A DNA stretch of 64,000 bases from an uncultured Collinsella sp. (GTDB lineage Bacteria; Actinomycetota; Coriobacteriia; Coriobacteriales; Coriobacteriaceae): the NCBI GenBank assembly GCA_958437935.1, contig CAUBPS010000001.1, positions 1-64,000 of the forward strand. The letters are read 5' to 3'. Positions within the stretch are counted from its first letter, which is position 1; every line of letters starts with the position of its first letter. The notes beneath the pieces are model-generated. The model ran no database searches. It worked only from the letters and a program-made list of their open reading frames with translations, and had not been told where the DNA came from. The position numbers and the translations under genes were made by a program. This document shows positions 53,462 to 62,355 of the stretch, in pieces.

Positions 53462-53493
53462 CGTCGGCGGACGAGGCGATGCGTCCGCCGACG
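53462..53493 (-). terminator. hairpin after the permease gene
   Basis: A perfect 12-bp stem (CGTCGGCGGACG, 53462-53473 with 53482-53493) and 8-base loop just after the permease stop; no T-run follows, so it may be an RNA-processing or attenuating hairpin. Further small hairpins lie between it and ssnA. Confidence 0.55.
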
Positions 53494-53509
53494 AATAGCA
53501 CCGAATTGG

Positions 53510-54904
53510 TTACTTCTTGCTCTCGGGCAAGACCAGATCCACGGCAGCGTCCTTGGCAGCATCGATGTGCTGAGCCACGACCGGCGTCTGCGGAAGGATC
53601 AGGTTAAGGACAATGGCCATAATGGCGGTGGGGGTCACGGCATTGGAGCCGATGACGGTGGACACCCAGGTGGGCATACCCTCGCCGGCAAGGCAGCCGC
53701 TGGCCATCCAGATACCCAGGCCAAAGACGACGGAGGTACCGACGATGGTGGTAGTGCGCTGCGTAAGGCCCTCGCGGGTGAACATGCGCACGCCGTTCAT
53801 GGTGATGGTGCCAAAGACGCCGACGGTCGCGCCGCCGATGACGGGCTGCGGGATGGCGGAAAGGACGGCAGAGAGCTGCGGGAACAGACCGGCGATGGCA
53901 AAGACGGCAGCGATGATCACAAAGACCCACTTGTTGACGACCTTGTTGGAGCAGATGATGCCCACGTTCTGGCCAAGGGCGCTGGTGGGAAGACCGCCCA
54001 GCAGGCCGCCGACCATAGAGGTAAGGCCCTGGGACACGATAGCGCCGGAGAGCTCGCGCTCGGTGGGCATACGGTCGATGGAGCCCAGGCAGGCGGCGGA
54101 GACGTCACCGATAACCTGGATGGCAACCATGGGGAACACAACAGCGAGGGTAATGCAGACCTCGGGATCAAACTCGAGCGTGTAGGGCATGAGCTTGGGA
54201 AGGGCGAAGACCTGAGCGGTGGCGACGCTGGAGAAGTCGATCATGCCAAAGGGGATCGAAACGATCATGCCAACGATCATGCCAAAGAATACGGAGCCCA
54301 GCTTGAGCGTGCCCTTGCCAAAGTTGGCGAGCGCAAAGACCACGGCGAAGGTGATGAGAGCGACGCACCAGGCCTGCGGAGTGCCCCACAGCGGCGTGCC
54401 CATACCGCCGGCCATATACTTGACGGCCGTGGGATAGAGAGAGACGCCAATGGAGAAGATGACCGTACCGGTCACGACGGGCGGGAACAGCCACTTGATC
54501 TTGCTGTAAGCCAGACCAAAGAGGACCGCAACGGCGCCGCCGACGATCTCGCCGCCCAGCAGCGCACCAAAGCTAAAGCCCGAGGCGCCCATGGCCTGGA
54601 GGGCCGGGAGGAACGCGAACGAAACGCCCATGACGATGGGCAGGCCGCCGCCGATGCGACGGAAGGGAGCGAAGGCCTGAAGGGCCGTGTCGATTGCCGA
54701 AAGAATGAGCGCGACCTGGATGATGTCGGTACTCTGCTGGCTATTAAAGCCGTAGACGCCGGCCATGATGACAGCCGGGGTGATGATACCGGCAAACGAA
54801 GCCAGTACGTGCTGAAGGGCACACGGGATCATTTCCTTAACGGGAGGCATGCCTTCACGAGTGAACAGGGCTTCAGTGCCGTTCGTAACCGTCTCCTGGG
54901 TCAT
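53510..54904 (-). CDS. uacT: NCS2-family xanthine/uric acid permease
   Basis: Membrane symporter of the nucleobase-ascorbate family, with about 14 membrane segments. The family block SALGQNVGI is visible, as is the early ALQHVLASFAG. I chose the ATG at 54902-54904 (MTQETVTNG), with GGTGG about 5 bases upstream, giving 464 residues. It is the first gene of the second purine half, divergent from a YheO-type regulator. UacT and PbuX are both possible names; substrate (urate or xanthine) is inferred from the locus. Confidence 0.88.
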   Translation of the reverse strand: MTQETVTNGTEALFTREGMPPVKEMIPCALQHVLASFAGIITPAVIMAGVYGFNSQQSTDIIQVALILSAIDTALQAFAPFRRIGGGLPIVMGVSFAFLPALQAMGASGFSFGALLGGEIVGGAVAVLFGLAYSKIKWLFPPVVTGTVIFSIGVSLYPTAVKYMAGGMGTPLWGTPQAWCVALITFAVVFALANFGKGTLKLGSVFFGMIVGMIVSIPFGMIDFSSVATAQVFALPKLMPYTLEFDPEVCITLAVVFPMVAIQVIGDVSAACLGSIDRMPTERELSGAIVSQGLTSMVGGLLGGLPTSALGQNVGIICSNKVVNKWVFVIIAAVFAIAGLFPQLSAVLSAIPQPVIGGATVGVFGTITMNGVRMFTREGLTQRTTTIVGTSVVFGLGIWMASGCLAGEGMPTWVSTVIGSNAVTPTAIMAIVLNLILPQTPVVAQHIDAAKDAAVDLVLPESKK

Positions 54905-55256
54905 TTGACCACCAATCCTCGAAATAGCTGTTTTCGCATCTAACGCTCTATTGTGACGCAGTGCGGGGTTGAGGTTGTGCCTTCGTTGCATATCGTATTA
55001 AAGATGATTCTCATTCTCAATAATAATTTTTTGTTATCAGACTATTCTTGAGCTGAAACAATGCATTTCCGCAGTTCAGGAAAGTGTCCGGTCAAAATAA
55101 CATCTAACTTTTCTTTTGGTCAACCGTTTACCGCCAAAATCATACCGTTCGTCTGCATTACGTCATGTACCTGCGGATATACGAGATGATGAGCAGCGTG
55201 TTACCATGAGAAAAAATTGTTATGAACATTTCCGATTTCACCCAAAGGAGTTGCCC
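54905..55256. promoter_or_regulatory. permease-regulator divergent region
   Basis: AT-rich DNA with promoters for both genes. A TGATTCTCATTCTCA stretch at 55005-55019 reads on the other strand like a Fur-type box (TTGAGAATGAGAATCATC). No copy of the AACAAA-N3-TTTGTT palindrome found beside ygeX is present here. Confidence 0.4.
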
Positions 55257-55913
55257 GTGAACGAGACCGTACGTCGCTTTTTGCCGATGGTCGATTTCCT
55301 GGAGCAGATACTCGGCAAGAACAGCGAAATCGTGCTGCACGATTTCTCGGATCCCGACCACGCCATCGTCGATATTCGCAACGGCATCGTAAGCGGCCGT
55401 AAGGTCGGAGGCCCCGCCACCGATCTGGCGCTCAAGATCATGCACGACCCCAAGTATCGCGACCTGCCGTTTATTACGGGCTACGAGGGGCGCGGTGCCG
55501 GTGGCAAGACGCTGGAGTCAGCGACGTACTTTATCCGCGAGGATAACGAGATCGTCGGTATGCTCTGCGTCAACACCGACCTCTCAACCGTGCGCTCCAT
55601 CAACACCATGGCGCAGCAGCTCATGGCATGCTTCGACGCGGCACCGACACGTACAGAGCCCGCCCCTATCGAGGTCGAGAGCCTGTCCGAGTCCACACAG
55701 GAACTCATCGACCGCAGCATTGCCGAGTTGCTGACCGCGCGCGGGCTGGATACGGCATCGCTTGGCCAGAGCGACCGCGTGGACGTCATTCGCCACCTCA
55801 ACGGCAACGGCGTGTTCATGCTCAAGGGCGCCGTGGCTTGCGCCGCCACCGCACTGGGCATCTCGGAGCCCAGCGTCTACCGCTACCTGCAAAAAGTCCG
55901 CAAGGAAGGCTAA
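55257..55913 (+). CDS. YheO-type PAS/HTH transcriptional regulator (second copy)
   Basis: A 218-residue regulator with the YheO PAS domain (GKNSEIVLHDFSDPDHAIVDIRNG, SGRKVGGPAT) and C-terminal HTH (ALGISEPSVYRYLQKVRKE). I chose the GTG at 55257-55259 because AAAGGAG lies 6 bases upstream; a longer frame runs into untranslated sequence. It parallels the gene at 29668-30321 but is not a recent duplicate. It probably controls the divergent permease and the downstream redox genes. Confidence 0.88.
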   Translation: MNETVRRFLPMVDFLEQILGKNSEIVLHDFSDPDHAIVDIRNGIVSGRKVGGPATDLALKIMHDPKYRDLPFITGYEGRGAGGKTLESATYFIREDNEIVGMLCVNTDLSTVRSINTMAQQLMACFDAAPTRTEPAPIEVESLSESTQELIDRSIAELLTARGLDTASLGQSDRVDVIRHLNGNGVFMLKGAVACAATALGISEPSVYRYLQKVRKEG

Positions 55914-55916
55914 ACG

Positions 55917-55952
55917 TGATCCCTTGGGGACGAAGGGAAACGGATCATTTTT
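55917..55952 (+). terminator. regulator terminator 1
   Basis: TGATCC...GGATCA with a CCTT/AAGG inner part, followed by TTTTTG. It lies four bases after the regulator stop. Confidence 0.7.
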
Positions 55953-55967
55953 GTAGCATCGCTTGGC

Positions 55968-56002
55968 AAAAGACCCTGCAGCTCGCACTGCAGGGTCTTT
56001 TT
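55968..56002. terminator. bidirectional terminator of regulator and ridA
   Basis: A perfect 13-bp stem (55969-55981 with 55988-56000) with loop CTCGCA; flanked by T-rich sequence on both strands. It would end both the plus-strand regulator and the minus-strand ridA. Confidence 0.9.
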
Positions 56003-56031
56003 GCATGTCATGTTTAGTTGTTGCCAACGCC

Positions 56032-56409
56032 TTAGAGAGCGGCGACGACCTCAATCTCGACCAGACCGCCAGCCGGAAGGGCGGCAACCTGGAAAGCGCT
56101 GCGCGCGGGGAACGGAGCCTCGAACTTGGAGGCATAAATCTCGTTCACGGCAGCGAAGTCGGCGATGTCGGCCAGGTAGACCGTGGTCTTGACGACATCG
56201 GCAAAGGTGGCGCCGGCAGCGGTCAGCAGGGCCTCGACGTTAGCAAGGGACTGCTTAGCCTGGGCCTCGACGCCCTCGGGCATCTTGCCGGTTGCGGGGT
56301 CGATGCCCAGCTGGCCGGACAGGAACACCATGTTGCCGGTCTGGATGCCGGGGGAATACGGGCCGATGGCTGCAGGTGCGTTATCGGAAGACACGACGGT
56401 CTTGCTCAT
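56032..56409 (-). CDS. ridA: RidA-family enamine/imine deaminase
   Basis: Hydrolyses reactive 2-aminoacrylate and related imines to keto acids. The 125-residue protein has the conserved arginine in APFPARSAFQV and a C-terminal glutamate in VEIEVVAAL. The ATG at 56407-56409 has AAGGAG 7 bases upstream; the longer frame lacks a site. YgeX, encoded 27 kb away, makes aminoacrylate, so this enzyme fits the purine pathway. It is separated from the permease and regulator only by terminators. Confidence 0.92.
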   Translation of the reverse strand: MSKTVVSSDNAPAAIGPYSPGIQTGNMVFLSGQLGIDPATGKMPEGVEAQAKQSLANVEALLTAAGATFADVVKTTVYLADIADFAAVNEIYASKFEAPFPARSAFQVAALPAGGLVEIEVVAAL

Positions 56410-56697
56410 GTTTATCTCCTTACGATCAGTTGAGAGAGCGTGAGCGCGGCGTTCACACCGGGAGGCACAGTTCGGTCTGAACACCGCGCTTGATTGGGAT
56501 AGTACTCAAGGCTTCCGCGCGATGCAAGATTATTATCACGTTGCGAGAATATTTTATCGCCCAACGGCACCTGTCGGCCGCTGAACGGCGTGACCGGCGA
56601 CCTGCCTGAAGACTTTGTCCTGCTTAGGCTGCGGGCATCGTCCGCCGCAACAGCACCACTATACTTTTGAATATCTGAGCATTTTGAAAGGCAGGAT

Positions 56698-59190
56698 ATG
56701 ACCGCAACCGCCAGTCGAACCACCAACCGCAGACCCGAGCTTTTGGCGCCCGCCGGAGGGCCCGAGCCATTTGCAGCCGCACTCGCCGCCGGGGCAGATG
56801 CCATCTACTGCGGCATGGGCAGCTTCAACGCCCGCCGCAAGGCCACCAACTTTACCGACGAGGCCTTTGAGCAAGCCTGCCGCGCCGCACATCTAGCCGG
56901 GTCGCGCGTTTACGTCACGGTCAACATCGTCATCAAGCAGTCCGAGATGGGCGATGCGTTGCAACTCATCCATCGCTGCTCCACGTTGGGCGCCGACGCC
57001 CTTATCATCCAGGACTGGGGCCTGTTCTTTGAGGTCAAGCGCACGATGCCCGGCATCGAGACGCACATCTCAACCCAGGCGAACATCCACGACGACCGCG
57101 GAACCCTTTGGTGCCGCGAGCAGGGCGCCGACCGCGTGACTCTCTCGCGCGAGCTTTCCATCGACGAGATTGCCACCATTCACGATGCCGCGCCCGATGT
57201 GGACCTTGAGGTCTTTAGCCACGGCGCCATCTGCTTTTGCTACTCGGGCCTGTGCCTGCTTTCGAGCTTTGCCATGGCGGGACGATCGGCCAACCGTGGC
57301 ATGTGCGCCCAGCCCTGCCGCCTGCCCTACGAGCTGATCGACGAGAACGGTCGCGCGCTCTCCCCCGCCGGCCGCGAGCGTGCGTTATGCCCGCGTGACA
57401 CTAACACCTCACAGCTTGTTCGCCGTCTGTATGACGCTGGCGCCGCGTCGCTCAAACTCGAGGGCCGCATGAAGGCGCCCGATTACGTGTACTCCATCGT
57501 TGATGTATATCGTCACGAAATTGACGACATGCTATCCGGAACCGCCGTTACCAAGGACGAGGAAGCCGCCCGCCAGCGCCAGCTCAAGCGCTGCTTCAAC
57601 CGCGACTTTACGCACGCCTATCAGGACGGCACCTCGGGCGACGAGATGATGAGCTATGAGCGTTCCAACAACCGCGGCCAGATCGTGGGCACGGTGCTGG
57701 GCAGCCGCCCGGCCAACCGCGATGTGCGCGGCCTCAAGCCCGACGACCGCCGTCGCCGCGCCGCCATCGCCCGCATTGAGCTGTTTGAGCCCGTGGGCAA
57801 GGGCGATCTGCTGGAGCTTCGCCACGATAACGAGTTTGACCAGTTCCTAACCACTATCGCTACCGATGATGCCGCCGCCGGTGACATCATCGAATGTCGC
57901 GTGCCCCGCAGCATGCCCGAGGGCTGCCGCGTCCGTGTGATTCGCAGCCAGCGTGCCATCGACGCCGCCGGCGCCGCACTTAAGCGCGATGTACTGCGCC
58001 GCCGAGCTGTTGATGTGTCCGTCGTGGCGCGCCTGGGCGAGCCGTTTACCGTTACACTCACCTGCTGTGACAACCCCGCGCTCACCGCCACCGCCACGGG
58101 CTTCACCGTCGAGGCCGCCAAGACCCGCGCCGTCGAGGCGGCAGACCTGGTTGAGCATGTGGGCCGCATGGGCTCCTCGCCCTTTGAGGCAGCGAGCTTT
58201 GACGTTTCGCTCGACGCCGGCTGCGGTATGGGCTTCTCCGCCGTGCACAAGGTGCGCGCCGCCGCCTGTAAGGCATTGGAGGAGGCCATTCTGGCGCCGT
58301 ACGAGGAGCGCGCGAAGACGCTCGAGTTGCCGGTACTCGACAAATGTACGCGCGCCATGCCCGAGCATTACCGCGATGAGCCGCAGATCTGCGCCGCTGT
58401 CACCACGCTCGAAGCCGCCGAGGCAGCTCGTGCCGAGGGCGCCGCGCGCATCTACATGACCACCGATGCGCTCAAGGCCGTCGGACTCTCCCCTGCCGAT
58501 GCATTTGAACAGGGTATCGTGCCCGTACTCGACGAGGTCTGCCGCGCCGTTGACCACGAGCGCGTCGATCCCTGGATCAATGCCGGAGCCACCGTCGCCG
58601 TCGGCAATATCTCCGAGCTTGCCCTGGCCGCCCAGGTTGGCGCCACGGCCGAGATTCGCTCTTGCCTGCCGGTTCATAACACGCCCTGCATGGAAGCGCT
58701 TGCCGAGCGCGGAGCCGGTGCGTTTTGGCTCTCGCCCGAGATCACGCTCGAAGAGATTGTCTCGCTCGGCGCCGCCGCGCCCGCGGCTCTGGGCATCACC
58801 GTCTTTGGCCGCCCGCGCGTCATGACAAGCGAGCATTGCATTCTGCAGGTTGCCAACGGCTGCATCCATGATTGTGCCAACTGCCGCCTGCGTGCCCGCA
58901 AGCTCTCGCTCAAGAATATCGACGGAAAGGTCATGCCCGTCCGCACCGACATCCACGGCCGCTCTCGCCTGTACGATGCCTACCCCATCGACCTTACGCC
59001 GCAGGTACCACAGCTGCTTGACGCCGGCGTCCGTCGTCTTATGGTGGACGGCACGCTGCTCGAGACGGATGAGGTGGGCCGCGCCGTCGCACGCGTCCGT
59101 CGCGCCGTCGAGGCCGCGCAGGCCGGCCGTAAGCCCGCCGCCCGCCTGCGCGGGGCGACCTCGGGCTGCATGTTTGTGGGAATTAGCTAA
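56698..59190 (+). CDS. U32 family peptidase-like protein (long form)
   Basis: An 830-residue U32-family protein. N-terminal ELLAPAGG, the AIYCGMGSFNARRKATNF block, the motif VFSHGAICFCYSGLCLLSS and CAQPCRLPYEL are clear; C-terminal cysteines appear in CILQVANGCIHDCANCRLR. Members include RlhA-type rRNA and tRNA modification proteins. It has 170 more residues than the U32 gene at 1500-3470, mostly in the C-terminal half. An AAAGGCAGGAT site precedes the ATG. The next gene starts 15 bp later, so they may share a transcript. Confidence 0.87.
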   Translation: MTATASRTTNRRPELLAPAGGPEPFAAALAAGADAIYCGMGSFNARRKATNFTDEAFEQACRAAHLAGSRVYVTVNIVIKQSEMGDALQLIHRCSTLGADALIIQDWGLFFEVKRTMPGIETHISTQANIHDDRGTLWCREQGADRVTLSRELSIDEIATIHDAAPDVDLEVFSHGAICFCYSGLCLLSSFAMAGRSANRGMCAQPCRLPYELIDENGRALSPAGRERALCPRDTNTSQLVRRLYDAGAASLKLEGRMKAPDYVYSIVDVYRHEIDDMLSGTAVTKDEEAARQRQLKRCFNRDFTHAYQDGTSGDEMMSYERSNNRGQIVGTVLGSRPANRDVRGLKPDDRRRRAAIARIELFEPVGKGDLLELRHDNEFDQFLTTIATDDAAAGDIIECRVPRSMPEGCRVRVIRSQRAIDAAGAALKRDVLRRRAVDVSVVARLGEPFTVTLTCCDNPALTATATGFTVEAAKTRAVEAADLVEHVGRMGSSPFEAASFDVSLDAGCGMGFSAVHKVRAAACKALEEAILAPYEERAKTLELPVLDKCTRAMPEHYRDEPQICAAVTTLEAAEAARAEGAARIYMTTDALKAVGLSPADAFEQGIVPVLDEVCRAVDHERVDPWINAGATVAVGNISELALAAQVGATAEIRSCLPVHNTPCMEALAERGAGAFWLSPEITLEEIVSLGAAAPAALGITVFGRPRVMTSEHCILQVANGCIHDCANCRLRARKLSLKNIDGKVMPVRTDIHGRSRLYDAYPIDLTPQVPQLLDAGVRRLMVDGTLLETDEVGRAVARVRRAVEAAQAGRKPAARLRGATSGCMFVGIS

Positions 59191-59205
59191 CCGAAAGGCT
59201 TACAC

Positions 59206-59865
59206 ATGAACGAAGAACCTCAAGTCCTCTACTGCGACGCCTGGCTCATGGCCATCGACAAGCCCGCCGGCATGATCGTCCACGGCGACGGCACCGGCGA
59301 GCGCACACTCACCGACTACGCCAGCGACCTGCTGCTGGCGATGGGCGACGGCTTTGCCGCGACCGACATGCAGCCGCTCAACCGCCTGGACCGCGACACC
59401 ACCGGCGTGGTGCTGTTCTCGCTCGACAAGCAGACGCAGCCCGCTTTTGACCAGATGATCATCGACCACGCTTTCGAAAAGCACTACCTGGCGCTCGCCG
59501 AGGGCAAGATCGACTGGAACGAAAAGCTCATCGACAAGCCCATCGCCCGCGACCGACACGACAGTCGAAAGATGCGCGTCGGCGCCAGCGGCAAGCCGTC
59601 TCAAACGCACGTGAAGGTGCTCAAGCGCCTTAAGAGCCGTCGTGGCCTGCCCACGCGCTCGTATATCGATGTCGAGCTGCTCACCGGCCGCAAGCATCAG
59701 ATTCGCGTCCATCTGGCCAGCGAGCACCATCCGCTGGTGGGCGACGACCTGTACGGAACGCCGCGCCCATGCGGATTGATGCTCCACGCCCACAGCGTGT
59801 CCTTTACGCATCCCGTTACCGGCGAGCACATCCACATCGAAGCCCCCTGCCCCTGGGAGCCCTAA
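59206..59865 (+). CDS. RluA-family pseudouridine synthase
   Basis: Isomerises uridine to pseudouridine in rRNA or tRNA. The 219-residue protein has the RluA catalytic aspartate in LNRLDRDTTG (the usual HRLD is NRLD here), and the C-terminal RKHQIRVHLA and LYG motifs. It has no S4 domain. The ATG at 59206 has GAAAGG upstream. It follows the U32 gene; target sites are unknown. Confidence 0.88.
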   Translation: MNEEPQVLYCDAWLMAIDKPAGMIVHGDGTGERTLTDYASDLLLAMGDGFAATDMQPLNRLDRDTTGVVLFSLDKQTQPAFDQMIIDHAFEKHYLALAEGKIDWNEKLIDKPIARDRHDSRKMRVGASGKPSQTHVKVLKRLKSRRGLPTRSYIDVELLTGRKHQIRVHLASEHHPLVGDDLYGTPRPCGLMLHAHSVSFTHPVTGEHIHIEAPCPWEP

Positions 59866-59902
59866 ACCACCACAATGGGGACAGGCACCTTTGTGGTGGT
59901 TT
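59865..59902 (+). terminator. rluA-family gene terminator
   Basis: ACCACCACA pairs with TGTGGTGGT and is followed by TTTTG. It overlaps the stop codon region of the gene. Confidence 0.8.
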
Positions 59903-59933
59903 TGCCGCAATGGCTCAGCCGCGGTCCCAAAAC

Positions 59934-60151
59934 GTCTCGATCTGTAACAGTTAGAACCCATTTTTCGGTCTATCTGTTACAGATCGAGACATTCGAATCC
60001 CCCTCAAGGGAAAATCTCAATCTGTAACAATAACTCGGCAAAATCAGCCTCAGATGTTATAGATTTAGACAAACCACCAGCGTCGCCCCAAACAACCTCA
60101 ATCTGTAACATCTAACCCACTTTTAACGGTCTAGTTGTTACAGACTTAGAC
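59934..60151. repeat. three tandem hairpins with TCTGTAACA arms
   Basis: Hairpin 1 is a perfect 17-bp stem (59934-59950 with 59974-59990). Hairpin 2 (60014-60029 with 60055-60070) has 13 of 16 matching. Hairpin 3 (60096-60110 with 60136-60151) is also imperfect. Each arm carries ATCTGTAACA or its inverse, and the loops of 1 and 3 share AACCCA and CGGTCTA. Step length is about 81 bp. No gene is seen here. Confidence 0.85.
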
Positions 60152-60168
60152 AAAACCGGTAGACAACG

Positions 60169-60205
60169 AAAGCGGCAACGCCCGTAATGGATGTTGCCGC
60201 TTTTC
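60169..60205. terminator. DeoR/rluA region terminator
   Basis: An 11-bp stem (AAAGCGGCAAC, with GTTGCCGCTTT) and a 13-base loop, T-rich on the plus strand and AAAG on the other. It may terminate either strand. Confidence 0.75.
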
Positions 60206-60248
60206 TATTGAGAAAACTAAATGGTTTTGGCCTTACTTCGCCCCGTTG

Positions 60249-60995
60249 CTAGACCGTGATGACGTTTTCCATCGCCTGGTACTTGGCGGGCACCTCGCCC
60301 GCGGTGATGATCGTTGCATCGCGGAAGTCCGCGAACTTGACGGGCGCCACCATGCCAAATTTGCTGGCGTCCGAGATTACGTAACGTTTGGCCGTATGGC
60401 GCATCGAGATACGCTTTACTTGCGCTTCCTCGATATCGGGCGTCGTAAAGCCCTGCTCGGCAGCAATGCCGTTGGAACCCCAAAAGCCGCAGTTGAAGTT
60501 ATAGCGGTCTAGAGTTGCCAAGGCATCGGGGCCAACGAGCGCCTCGGTCTCGGGCTTGAGCTCGCCACCCAGCACCACGGTGCGCATGCCGCGCAGGGCG
60601 AGATGCTGAGCATGGAGCACGGAGTCGGTCACATAGGTGACGCCGTCAAGGCGCGGAAGATGCTCGATGAGCCTGAGCGTCGTCGAACCCGAATCGATGT
60701 ACACAAAGCTCTCGGGCTCCACGAGCGCCGCGGCGCGAGCGCAGATGCGCTCCTTGTCGTCGTTATGGAGATCACTGCGCTCACTGATCGTTAAGTCGCG
60801 CGTCACGTGCGCGCGCTCAAGGCTTGTCGCGCCGCCGTGCACCTTGGCGATGCGGTGCGCTCGGTCAAGTGTCTGCAGGTCGCGTCGAATGGTAGAAGCC
60901 GTCACACCCAGGGCATCGGCAAGCTCTGGCACCGTTACTGAGCCAGCCTGTTGCACCATCGAGACGATCGCATTGAGCCTATCTTCCGCGAGCAT
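60249..60995 (-). CDS. DeoR-family transcriptional regulator
   Basis: A 248-residue regulator with the DeoR N-terminal HTH (LNAIVSMVQQAGSVTVPELADALGVTASTIRRDL) and C-terminal DeoR sensor domain (IDSGSTTLRLIEHL, and GSNGIAAEQGFTTPD). Sensors of this type bind phosphorylated sugars. Its ATG is 3 bp from the oxidoreductase stop and its GAGGAGG site lies inside that gene's end, so the two form one transcript. It probably represses its own operon. Confidence 0.92.
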   Translation of the reverse strand: MLAEDRLNAIVSMVQQAGSVTVPELADALGVTASTIRRDLQTLDRAHRIAKVHGGATSLERAHVTRDLTISERSDLHNDDKERICARAAALVEPESFVYIDSGSTTLRLIEHLPRLDGVTYVTDSVLHAQHLALRGMRTVVLGGELKPETEALVGPDALATLDRYNFNCGFWGSNGIAAEQGFTTPDIEEAQVKRISMRHTAKRYVISDASKFGMVAPVKFADFRDATIITAGEVPAKYQAMENVITV

Positions 60996-60998
60996 CGC

Positions 60999-62078
60999 TT
61001 ACTCCTCCTCGGGGTAGACGACTCCCCAATCGGCACGGAGCTTGGTCATCAGCCCCATAACATCAGAAGCATAATCCAGAAGCTCACGCTTGGAATCATC
61101 GCCGGCGACGGCCTTCTCGAGGTCAGCCATCTCGTAGCATAGGGCGTAAGCCTCGGTGCCCGCGGCGACCTCCTCGCGATGACCGTCTGCGGTCCACACG
61201 ATGGTCGCATGGTCGGCACGCGGATACTCGTTGACCTCGATATAGCAGTTATCAAAGCTGATAACCGAGCGCTTGGGCTGCTTGGAGTGGAGCGTAAGGC
61301 TCACAACGCCCAGCTGCTGTTCGGCATTGCGGCAGACGATACCGCCCGCGACGTCAACGCCAGTCTCACAGGTATTGCCCAGAGACACGACCTCGGCGGG
61401 TTGGCTGGCCATAAACAGGCGCATGACCGAAAGGGCATAGACGCCGATGTCGAGCATGGCGCCGCCGGCGAGACTACGATTGTAGAAACGGTTGGTCAGG
61501 TCGCCGTACTCCTTGTAGCTACCAAAGTTGAGCTGAGCGAGGTTCATGCGGCCAAACTCGCCGGCATCCATGCGGCGGCGCAGCTCTTGATACAAGGGCA
61601 TGTGGAGCACCGTGGTAGCGTCCATAAGGACCACGTTGTGCTCGTCGGCGATGGCGCGGGCCTCATCAAGTTCGGCAGAATTGAGGGTAATGGCCTTCTC
61701 GCAGAGCACGTGCTTGCCGGCGGCCAGCGCGGCACGCAGATAGGTGATATGCGTGTTGTGCGGCGTGGTGATATAGACGGCGTCGATGTCCGGATCGGCA
61801 TAAAGGTCATCGACCGTTTCATAGACCTTCTCGATGCCATACTGCTCAGCAAAAGCTTGAGCCTTGGACAGCGTGCGGTTGGCGACACCCGTAAGCTTGC
61901 GGCCGGCAAGAGCGAGAGATTGGGCCATCTGGTTGGCAATAACGCCGCAACCGATCACAGCCCAACGGAGCTCGGGAGCCGTAAAAATATCGTCGGGGAA
62001 CGGCTTGTCCTGGACCGAAGCGAATGCTGCTTTGGCGGCTGCCGCGGAGTCGAGTGGAGCCTGCTTGGAATCTGCCAT
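60999..62078 (-). CDS. Gfo/Idh/MocA-family oxidoreductase
   Basis: NAD(P)-dependent sugar or polyol dehydrogenase. The 359-residue protein begins, after a disordered lead, with a Rossmann fold (VIGCGVIANQMAQSLALAGR) and carries the family motif CEKAITLN (EKP is replaced by EKA). The C-terminal domain follows. I chose the ATG at 62076-62078, with GGAGG 6 bases away; a second ATG sits one codon upstream. It is co-transcribed with the DeoR regulator. The substrate is unknown. Confidence 0.9.
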   Translation of the reverse strand: MADSKQAPLDSAAAAKAAFASVQDKPFPDDIFTAPELRWAVIGCGVIANQMAQSLALAGRKLTGVANRTLSKAQAFAEQYGIEKVYETVDDLYADPDIDAVYITTPHNTHITYLRAALAAGKHVLCEKAITLNSAELDEARAIADEHNVVLMDATTVLHMPLYQELRRRMDAGEFGRMNLAQLNFGSYKEYGDLTNRFYNRSLAGGAMLDIGVYALSVMRLFMASQPAEVVSLGNTCETGVDVAGGIVCRNAEQQLGVVSLTLHSKQPKRSVISFDNCYIEVNEYPRADHATIVWTADGHREEVAAGTEAYALCYEMADLEKAVAGDDSKRELLDYASDVMGLMTKLRADWGVVYPEEE

Positions 62079-62129
62079 CATGTGCCTCCTGTGTCATAGA
62101 ACGTCTTGCATTTCGGACAGCTCTATATT

Positions 62130-62275
62130 CGCACAAACGCGCGCGTCTGTGCGCATTTTTGCGTATCTCACCGCTAAACGGTCATTTTTGCCCCGTAAAT
62201 GGCGCTTCTATACGCATATTCACGCAATCCCACGCACGCAAATACGCACAAATGCGCATTTGTCATTGCTCAGAG
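62130..62275 (-). promoter_or_regulatory. oxidoreductase promoter with phased ACGCA boxes
   Basis: ACGCA (or GCGCA) recurs at 62212, 62222, 62232, 62244 and 62254, mostly 10 bp apart, with further TGCGCA and TTGCGTA boxes near 62150-62165. DeoR-family proteins often bind repeated short boxes. The regulator is encoded in the same operon, so autoregulation is likely. This is inferred. Confidence 0.5.
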
Positions 62276-62355
62276 ACAGGGCTTATGCTTAGAACTCAAA
62301 AGACAGGATGATCCGCTTAGCCTCGTCACTCATGGCGCGCTGCAGCTCTAAGGAT

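Noticed and set aside
53315..53509. Purine riboswitch before ssnA
   Set aside because: Several hairpins exist, but no three-way junction or conserved core of purine, xanthine or guanidine classes is visible.
59934..60151. CRISPR array
   Set aside because: Only three imperfect palindromes with long conserved loops; no direct repeat-spacer pattern.
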